Positions 56,337 through 64,000 of a stretch of 64,000 bases of DNA are shown one piece after another; position 1 is the stretch's first letter, and every line of letters starts with the position of its first letter. Location of the stretch: NCBI GenBank assembly GCA_013350335.1, contig CM023539.1, forward strand, positions 39,852,631 to 39,916,630, read 5' to 3'. A program made the position numbers and the translations under genes. The stretch is from Chimonanthus salicifolius (taxonomy: Eukaryota; Streptophyta; Magnoliopsida; Laurales; Calycanthaceae). Under the pieces are notes generated by a model, which was given only the letters and a program-made list of their open reading frames with translations, was not told where the DNA came from and made no database searches.

Positions 56337-57300
56337 TCAAGAGCTACTACTGTAGTGACCAAATTCACAAGAGGAAAAAGCAGGATGAATTTTTTTAGTT
56401 CGGTTGGTTGCAATTATTAGAAGAAATCTGAGTTCCTTCACCTGAGAAGCGTTGGTTGTACGTCCTCGATTTTGATTGCCACGACCAGAGCCTCCACGAC
56501 CAAAGTGAGGTGCGGACAAGGGGTCAGAATGACCACCAAAGTCATAACGATGAGTGCACCGCCACAATGGAATTGCTCGCGTCCACTGGAGAAGAGAAAA
56601 GCCATGTGATGCGGGTTGGCACTGCTGACGGAAGAATCACTCAGAAGCGGATGTGAAATCTGTGACTCAAAAGATAAGAGTCGAGCATGAAGATTTGAAA
56701 AGACTAACAATGGCAGGAAGTTGATGATAGCCGTGATAAGCATGGAAAATCTGTTCCAAGGCCTCGAAGAACTGAGGTGACTAGGTCATCGTTGGTTACT
56801 GGTGCATTGATGGCAGCAGGGGTATCCGCAAGTGACTTAGCATGTTGCAGGTATTCGGAGAGAGTCTTGGTGCCTTTGGAAATGGAGAGAAACTGAAAGT
56901 GCAAATGAGTCACGTTGGCAAGTGATTGTTGTAAGAAGTTGCACTATAAGCATTCCCAAATCTGGCGGGAGGTGGAGAGGCCAACAACTTGAGTGAGAAC
57001 TGATTCAGAGAGTGTAGCATTGATGATACCAACAAGAGTTTGATCCATCTGAAACTAGGTGTAGGCAACGTTAGGGATAAGCTTGGAGGGGTCATCAGTA
57101 GAAAGGAACTACAGAGGACATGGGTGAGAACCATCAATGATTGGTTCTGGCCAATGAGAAGGGGCTTAATCTGACTCTGCCAAAGGAGATAATTGGTCTC
57201 CATTAATCTGACAGATACAAGGCTGGAGATATTAGTGATGGTACTGAGGATAAGGTAGAGTCATGGTAGCAAAGGGACGGCACAAGCAAGAAGATTGCTC
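56337..57300 (-). mobile_element. Ty1/Copia gag relic
   Basis: On the minus strand ITNISSLVSVRLMETNYLLW then QSQIKPLLIGQNQS (about 57235-57130) is the start of a Copia gag polyprotein. Downstream frames carry SKGTKTLSEYLQHAKSLADT and TNDDLVTSVLRGLGTDF (about 56880-56740) and a Gly/Arg/Asn-rich segment (RGGSGRGNQNRGR, about 56510-56470). Frame changes between the pieces and the absence of protease, integrase and RT show a dead fragment. LTRs were not identified. Confidence 0.8.
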
Positions 57301-57648
57301 GAAATATAGTGTGCTACAAGAGGCCGTTTGCTGCAGTAGATTCAATGGACTACAGTGGAGGCGAAAGCAAGGGTACTTCCAAAATAGTGTCGTCATTTGA
57401 AATGAAGACAAGAGGGAAAGACAAATGGACCTGTGGTTGATGACAAGAGCTCAGTCAAGCAGCAAGGAGAGAGACCAGCAGATTTGGTGGCACACAACCA
57501 GATTGACAGCAGCAGCTGTTAGCAAAGGCGAGACAAGACAAGCAGGGAGAGGTTTGTCGCTCGACCACATCTGAGTGGCGAAGAGAGAAGCGAGCAAGGA
57601 GAGAGGAAGACACTCGAATGTCAGCGTTGACAGATGTTTGATTCATTT

Positions 57649-57737
57649 TTTTTTTTTTTTTGGATTAACGTATGGGAAACTTAGACACAGTCCTACTAAA
57701 ACTCCCACGGATGAGCCCCTACCCATAAGGCACACCA
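57649..57737 (-). mobile_element. 5'-truncated SINE with 15-bp target duplication
   Basis: ATGTTTGATTCATTT occurs at 57634-57648 and 57738-57752. Between them, on the minus strand, is the 3' part of the SINE family (body as in 8105-8200) ending in poly(A), seen as poly-T at about 57649-57660. Confidence 0.92.
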
Positions 57738-57754
57738 ATGTTTGATTCATTTAG

Positions 57755-58130
57755 CTGGAGCATGACAGAAGAATTTTAGAGGATGAGTCATACAAGATGG
57801 TATCAATGATAGTATGGAATCAAGCCAAACGTGGTTCAGTGGGCAGTGTCTTCACAAGCTGTCAAACGTGGTTCAGTGGGTCGTCAAGCTGTGTCCTTCA
57901 ATTGAAGTTGGGCATCTTAAAATTAAAGCATACATTTTGTGCTGTCATCTGTGTAGTTTTTTTTTTTTTCTTTTTGTGTCTTTGGCTCAACACTCAGTTC
58001 GGTGTGGCCTTTTCTTCCCTAGATTTGTTAATGGATCTTCTAGTGTTGTAGCATGACTCAGTTTGTAGTACCACCAATCATCATATCACATGTCGACAAG
58101 TTCACGAGTAAATTTGTTTTATAAAAAAAA
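57755..58130 (+). mobile_element. LINE 3' end
   Basis: GAATTTTAGAGGATGAGTCA and ATCAAGCCAAACGTGGTTCA parallel the LINE end at 42945-43040 (GAATTTTTTAGGATAAACC; ATCAAACATGGTTCA). A T-rich tail and a short poly(A) follow near 58123. GTCAAACGTGGTTCAGTGGG is partly duplicated inside it. Confidence 0.55.
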
Positions 58131-59190
58131 ATTAGCATTGACAATAGACTTGAAATGATCTAGTCACCCCTAAATTTTTCTATATAGCCATTTTTATTGG
58201 TGGCACCATAAATTATGTGGTGCTACAGCAGGACTAGATTTCCATTTGCTTAAAAAAAAAATAGTATACACTATCTGCTCGCATTCCACAAATGTGAACT
58301 GTGCAGTTTTACTAACATTTGAACTTTCTGCCATCGGACACTGGCTGAAATAACCCAACTTGTTGGTGCACCCTTCTTTAATGAAATATTCAATACGGCA
58401 ACCTTGGACCCGTTCGATTAGCGGAATGTCTTAACTGGTTCAAATCCAGCTTGGCCCATCTTCTTTTTTTGCGAGATGGCTCAGTCAATAAATCACTGAT
58501 CACTTGAGGATATTACTGTCTTCCATAAATGCATGATGTAGAATTAAAAAATATATTGACTCCCTTTTCTCTGCTATATCCCAATTTATTTCTTCCCACA
58601 TATTTCTATTCTAATACCTACTGATCTAATAGTATGTAAGTACAAGGAATGGAACAAAGAAAATATGTCTCTCTTATCGTCAATAGATTTGTAGAGATTG
58701 TCAGATCCAAGTGACTATTCTGAACCATGTGTACTATGAAAAACAAGTTAGGCCAGAATCACAAAGTGTTGAATCAAATACCTGAATTTATTCATTAATT
58801 TTTATATCTAGTTTCTTATTGTTACTTGTACAAAATTTTATTAACCCCATGCAGAAGAGCTCAAAATTAGTTTACAATCATCAGCATCACAACTGCTTGA
58901 TATCATAAACAAATTGAATTCCTAAAGATTTGAAAGCAACGGTTTAACTATTAGAACCTATATGCATGAATCATATTCAGCAACATGAGATGCCAAATAG
59001 ATGAAATAATGGCTTTGACAAAGATGATGACAGCGACGACAATATGCCTCCTGGGAACACAGAACTGATCCGTCAACCTGTAAGAATATCTCGGTGACTT
59101 CTAGCCTTCTCCCTCCAATATGGTATGGCCCCTGCTTTCAAGTGTTGGGTGATGATATTTATGGTGCTCTACTCATTTAGGTTTCCTGGA
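58130..59190. other. Intergenic sequence and probable 3' UTR of the kinase gene
   Basis: No coding sequence. A minus-strand AATAAA lies at 58787-58792, about 400 bp after the kinase stop. This is far but possible for a poly(A) signal. Confidence 0.4.
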
Positions 59191-59192
59191 GA

Positions 59193-59402
59193 TCAACAAC
59201 AAGTCTTGGTGGTACTGCGATTGCTTGCATGCTCATGGGACTGCAACCTGGGTGTAGCCGTTTGATAATGTGGTTTGTGAGGAGTGGTGGGACGACTAGA
59301 CTGCTGGTTCTTGACCAGAGGGATTAGGGATTGCGCTACATCCGTCATTAGCGGTCTATAATCAGCTTCTGACTGCACACATACTGCAGCAATGGCAGCT
59401 AT
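59193..59402 (-). CDS. Kinase terminal exon
   Basis: 210 nt. Acceptor TTACAG. Encodes [20 protein letters not shown], then a Ser/Thr/His-rich tail ending KTCC and a stop. Confidence 0.92.
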   Translation of the reverse strand: MAAIAAVCVQSEADYRPLMTDVAQSLIPLVKNQQSSRPTTPHKPHYQTATPRLQSHEHASNRSTTKTCC

Positions 59403-62400
59403 CTGTAACACTCAAAAAATATAACAATGTAAAAAGAAAAAGAAAAAGGAAAGAAGAGGTTAGATTGGTGTAATTCTGATGATGATGATTTTATTTGAGA
59501 GAGATTAATCAACTCTATGAGGCAGTGATTTTCCACAAGGTTTGAACTACCAGTGCTGTATATAAACAGGACCGTAGAGAACTACATAGTTCCAGTCCGG
59601 TCAACCATTTGCAGTACCTACTTAGACTTGACTTGGTGCCTAACTGGAGAAGTACTTTACAGTCTTTGAAGATCTTCTTTTGGAAACCCATTTATATTCT
59701 TTTATATTATGCCCCACTGAATTGCTTAGAACATGATTTTTGCTAGCACTGAAACCTGATGAGTTTTTTGGTCCTCAAAGATCCACATATTTCTTTCCTT
59801 CCAGTTATCGGCTGCTTCTGTAATACCTGAGCTTTCGTTTTGAAAGGGCTGGAACCCCATTCACCATAGGAACAATATGATCTCAGAAATTCCAAGGGCA
59901 TGGAGAACAAGTTGATGAAATAGATCAAATGGGAGACAGAAATGAACATGCGGAAATTGAAATTCATGGGCTCTTCATTGGCCCAATACAGAAAACATTC
60001 AGAGTTATGAAATGGCGGGATTCATGATGATCGCTGAGCCAGGATTTCACATATGGCTATCCACCATAAAGCATTTTACACAGAGCTGCTGATTCTCCCT
60101 TAGGTTTTTTTTTTTAGTTTTTATATGAAGTAACAGATACTTATTGAAGAGTATAATTATAAATACTTTTGGACCATGAGGGAAATGGACCAAACGAAAG
60201 GGAATGAAACATTAGACTCTGCTAATTCAGTCAGAGCAACCCTGACAAGAACATTAGAACTGAACAAAACTAATGCATTGCAAGTTATGATCCATTCCAT
60301 TGAGTTCTTTGTTCCAAAAAAATATCATTCAACCCTGTCCAGTATTGAGATTGCATCATGGACTCTATAGGAAAGATTGCAAATGTGGTCCTTCATACTC
60401 TAAATCTTTGTGAAACTTATGGTTCATAACCAGTCTTCCCCATCTGGTCTGTCTTTTTGTCCCTATTTTCTATTTGTTGGGTCCTTCTAAGTTCCAATTG
60501 CTCCTCAATGGGTGGGGTATGGGGCCCTTCCCAAGGAGAAGCCAAGCTTTGTGGAAATTGGTGCCTTTGGCCGTTGCTGATTCGTCTGGATAGGGAGAAA
60601 TCGATGTATTTCTGAAGAAAAAGTCGAACGTATGGCTACTCCGATATGGTCTAACATTATCGTGGACCACTTCATTGGGATTTAGACAATCAACTGTAGG
60701 TTGTAATGTCTGGGTAATATTTCTCCATGTCTCTTGTAGTTGGGTGAGTGCTTCCTCATTATCTAGTTGAGGAGCTCGCCTTTTCCTTTGTACAGCTTCC
60801 TTAGTTTTGAATGAAATCTATTTTGTTATCCCTCTGAAGAAGTCCAAACCAGTCTTCCTCCTAAATGATCTATGCAGAATAAAACTGCCTCATTTTGGTT
60901 GGAGATATGATGAAAATAGTATATAACAATGATGACGGTTGGATTGTTGATCTATGGGAATGGTATTGAATCATGATGATAATGATGATCACAGCAAGCT
61001 CACCTGAATCAGTTCCTTCTTTGAATATTGGCCTTCAAGAGCTGGATCCACCATCTCAATAACCTTCTCTCTATTGGTCAATCTTGGTAGAGCCTGTGAT
61101 ATGAAAGAATAGCACGTAACATCAGTTTTAAAAGCTTGATCTTCAATTCAGAGACATGGTATCTTCATGCCTTTAGAATGTTGAAGGGTAGCCCATGGTT
61201 GATTGATGGTCCTAACATGGATAGACTATCCCCTGAGAATTCCCAGATGGATTATATGCATGAGAAATGGCCTTCGGTGTGCCAGAATATCAAATCAACT
61301 GTAACTTGTAGTGCATTCAAAAACACCAGTAAGGTCATTCAATAGATCCACAAGAAGTTGCATTATGATCGCAAGTTTCTATAGCTAAGTGAAAAGGTCC
61401 TGGAGTAAATTGGAGAAAAAGGCACAGAATTTGGTTACAAACCCATGAAACTAAGAAATGCTCTCCAGGAGGTCTTTTGGTGTCGATTGGTACACGGCCT
61501 GTTAGAAGTTCTAGCAGAACCACACCATAACTGTAAACATCTGATTTTGTTGTCAGCTTGCCTGTTGATGCATACCTACATCAATATATTCATTTTTTGT
61601 GAGGTTCTTGGACTCGGTAAATATCAAGTGAAGCAATTAATAATTCAGCATAATTGTTAAGAGATGCATCTCATTTGTTAGTGTTGCTGAGATCAGAAGT
61701 CTTCTGCAGAACTAGTAGTCCAGAATGGACAAAAAAAGAAAGAGAGATTACACACTTGGGGCTCATTTTCTCTCTCAGTTTCTGAATTTTGCTGAAGCTT
61801 CAGTTCATGTTTGGATGTATCATGCATGCAGATTTGATTGCGGAATTTTCGAATTTTAATTTAATCCAACCCAAATATATATCATTTGAGGATGAACAAA
61901 AATGTCTATCTTGAAGAAAGGTGCAAGCCTGAACAAAAAGGTCCAGGTATACGGTTTCAACATCTGCCGCTGAGGGAAAAATAAAGCTGTTCTCTCTTAA
62001 CATCATCATCGTCATCATGCCACCGTGCCATCTAGAGTCAGCTTTTTGAGTTTTATTCTCACCCTGTCATAAACCTGTCACTCCACTATATACCATGTCT
62101 TTTTTTTTTTTTTTACATCATTTTCCTAGTTTTTAATGGTCGTCTTCTCCTCTTAGTACCTTCAATTTTTAGCTTATCAATTCTCACGACTTTGGAGCTA
62201 TTTCAGAGCTTTTGAGAATGTGTTGAAACCACCAATCTTTGCACTGTAAATATAAGGAATTGGACAATGTGTTCATTTATTCAAACTGATTGCAACTTAG
62301 GATATCCAAGCTTAGAATAACAAGGATTTTCCTGGGTGAAATACATTTTGAGCAAATTGACTTGAATTTGCAGTCATATTGATTGTTGTATCAATAAGAT

Positions 62401-63204
62401 GATGATGCTGATATCCCATTTTCAGGCTGCATTAAGTGGTCCAATGTGGGCATGCATGTTTACGCTTGAAGTTTTCTCAGGTGTTTTTGTTATCTAGGCC
62501 TAATTTAGAACTGGTGAAAAATGTTAAAAGGAATAAGTTGCTTTACACATCATTATGGGGGGTTTGGAAAGAGAGTAGGAGAATCTTTAAAGGGCTGAGA
62601 GGCTTTGAGGTGAAATCGTAATCCATTTATCTGGTCACCAAGGTCCATTTTCCTTCTAGGTTGTTATATTTTGCTCTTTTCTCTAAACTTAAAAAATTCT
62701 TAGTCAATTCTAATGGAAAAAGTTGTTCCTTTTGCACAGGTCTATGCATGTGATTGATGCATTGAAAAGAGTTTGCACAAGAAAATACAGATGAATTATG
62801 CAATGGAACACTTACTCAGGTGCCACATATCCGGTGGTCCCCAGTACGCGCGTTGTGATCTGACCGTTGATCTTATCAGAGCCCGTTTTGGCCAGCCCAA
62901 AATCCGAGACCTTGGCTCTGTAATTATGGTCCAACAGGATGTTGCTGCATTTGAAATCCCTGTGGATAATGGTTGGCGCAGAGTGTTCATGTAGGAACTC
63001 TAGACCTCTGGCACAATCGAGGGCGATTCTCAGGCGGGTCCCCCAATCCAACGGTTGATATTGCTTGGGAGAGGAGGGGTGGAGGTGGTGCTGGAGATTG
63101 CCATTGGGCATGTATTCAAATACAAGGACCCGATGATGTTGATCAGCACAGTAGCCTAGAAGCTCAACCAAGTAGGGGCAATGAAAACGGCTCAAAAGAT
63201 CCAC
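59193..63204 (-). CDS. Receptor-like cytoplasmic kinase, last four exons
   Basis: Exons on the minus strand: 63204-62816, 61575-61443, 61093-61004 and 59402-59193. They join in frame into 273 codons plus stop. The product starts in the N-lobe ([20 protein letters not shown]), then the hinge [14 protein letters not shown], the catalytic loop [18 protein letters not shown], the activation segment [34 protein letters not shown], and [15 protein letters not shown] near the end. HRD, DFG and APE are intact, so it is an RD-type Ser/Thr kinase. The glycine-rich loop and the VAIK lysine must lie in 5' exons that I could not find before 64000. It closely resembles the Arabidopsis At3g58690-type RLCK. 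No transmembrane segment is in the visible part. Substrate and pathway are unknown. A 5' truncation cannot be excluded. Confidence 0.92.
61004..61093 (-). CDS. Kinase exon: [20 protein letters not shown]
   Basis: 90 nt, phase 0 to 0. Acceptor TCACAG, donor GTGAGC. Ends QYSKKELIQ. Confidence 0.92.
61443..61575 (-). CDS. Kinase exon: subdomains IX-X
   Basis: 133 nt. Acceptor TGTAG; the first G completes GAG. Encodes [20 protein letters not shown] and ends LVSW before donor GTTTGT. Confidence 0.92.
62520..62640 (+). repeat. Small LINE zf-RVT remnant in kinase intron
   Basis: [17 protein letters not shown] on + at about 62553-62605 resembles the zf-RVT C-terminus of the LINEs elsewhere in the window. 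Too short to bound. Confidence 0.4.
62816..63204 (-). CDS. Kinase exon: N-lobe end to activation loop
   Basis: 389 nt. Acceptor ATGCAG before GTGGAT; ends GA with donor GTAAGT, so the glutamate of the APE motif is split. It contains the catalytic loop and DFG. Confidence 0.92.
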
Positions 63205-63884
63205 CTGCATTGCCATTATTTATCAAATACAACAAACTCTTGGGTGACATTTGGATGTGGATAAGTCAGAAGCTGAGTTTTATTTATTGAATTGATAAGG
63301 ATTTGAGTGGAGAAACCCTTTGGTTGCTAGGTGGAAACAGAGCGCGAGGTCTGGGCCTGGGCCTCAAGATTCAATACTACTCAAAGATGAATCTGTAAGC
63401 CTTATAAAATAGGGTAATTGGTGTTCACTTTTCTTCATTTAATTTTTTATTGAACAAGTAAAATCCATTTCTCAATAGTGCAAATGTTCAAAATTGGGCT
63501 TGCAACAGTTCGTTCACTTGTCTATTAAGAAATTTGACCTTGGGCAGCATGGACCTGTGCCTCAAGATTCACTACTAATATTGGATCTTGGGCTTTGGCT
63601 TCCTATATTTGGGCTGAATCCACTGGGATTACAGCAGACCAGAAGTTTTGGATGTAAGAATAAATTGCTCCAGTGTTGAGTTTGAATTACGGTCGGAAAG
63701 GATGGAAATGTGAAATAAAATAAATGGTAATCCATTTTTTTTTAAATTATTATTTTTTTAATTCTAGGCATCGGCCATGCTTTTCATTTTCTACAAGGAT
63801 GGGGCTTGGGTTGAACTCCAAAGCTGTAGGACCCAGACTGAGCTTAAACTCTCAGGCCCAAATACAATTGGGCTTAGTTCAGGA

Positions 63885-64000
63885 GTCGAAAATTCGGCAA
63901 TCTCGGCCGAGATTTTTCTCTCTCCTCATTTTTTTTTAGAAAATCTCGGTGGTTTTTGTTTTGAAAAATCATTTAAAAAATAAAAAAAGACTTTTTTAAA
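63885..64000. mobile_element. Left part of an ATCTCGGCCGAGAT-type element, cut by the window end
   Basis: CAGGAGTCGAAAATTCGG at about 63879-63896 resembles the left terminus of the hAT-like family. AATCTCGGCCGAGATTTT follows. The right end and target duplication lie beyond the window. Confidence 0.5.

Overview
This window is nuclear DNA of a flowering plant. The evidence is GT-AG introns of up to about 6.6 kb, two intronless PLS-class PPR genes, an EID1-like F-box gene, a plant RLCK-type kinase, AT-rich intergenic DNA, and dense plant transposon debris (L1-type LINEs with an RNase H domain, tRNA-derived SINEs, TRIMs, hAT- and Mutator-like MITEs, a Copia gag relic). The species cannot be named from the sequence. 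The long TE-filled introns suggest a medium to large genome.

Layout. (1) 1-19.3 kb, + strand: the 3' two thirds of a CNNM-family (DUF21 plus CBS) membrane protein gene. Eleven exons between 5394 and 19000 splice into 372 in-frame codons and a stop; the 5' exons lie upstream of the window. Its introns hold at least six LINE fragments, a SINE nested inside one LINE, an 80-bp tandem duplication and two hAT-type elements. (2) 19.3-45.7 kb: no convincing gene. It is AT-rich DNA with SINEs, LINE fragments, a TRIM-like element, and several hAT-type non-autonomous elements. Their ends carry repeats of the palindrome ATCGGCCGAT and they sit between 8-bp target duplications. (3) 45.7-49.9 kb, - strand: an EID1-like F-box gene (EDL3-like) with an apparent 1-bp frameshift and a promoter holding four CACGTG motifs, then a complete intronless PPR gene matching MEF18 (At5g19020). 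(4) 50-53.6 kb: a TRIM with a primer binding site, a pogo/Emigrant-like repeat, a SINE tail, and two related Mutator-like MITEs, one with an internal array of about seven 30-bp units. (5) 53.9-55.9 kb, + strand: a complete intronless PPR-DYW gene. (6) 56.3-58.1 kb: a decayed Copia gag fragment, a SINE and a LINE end. (7) 59.2-63.2 kb, - strand: the last four exons of a receptor-like cytoplasmic kinase; its 5' exons are not visible and probably lie beyond the window.

The genes do not form a pathway. The two PPR proteins are predicted organellar RNA editing or processing factors. The F-box protein is predicted to act in ABA or light signalling. The kinase is a signalling enzyme. The CNNM protein is a predicted ion transporter or its regulator. 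The most unusual content is the MITE-like families, recognised from terminal repeats and exact target-site duplications. They are the best candidates here for undescribed elements.
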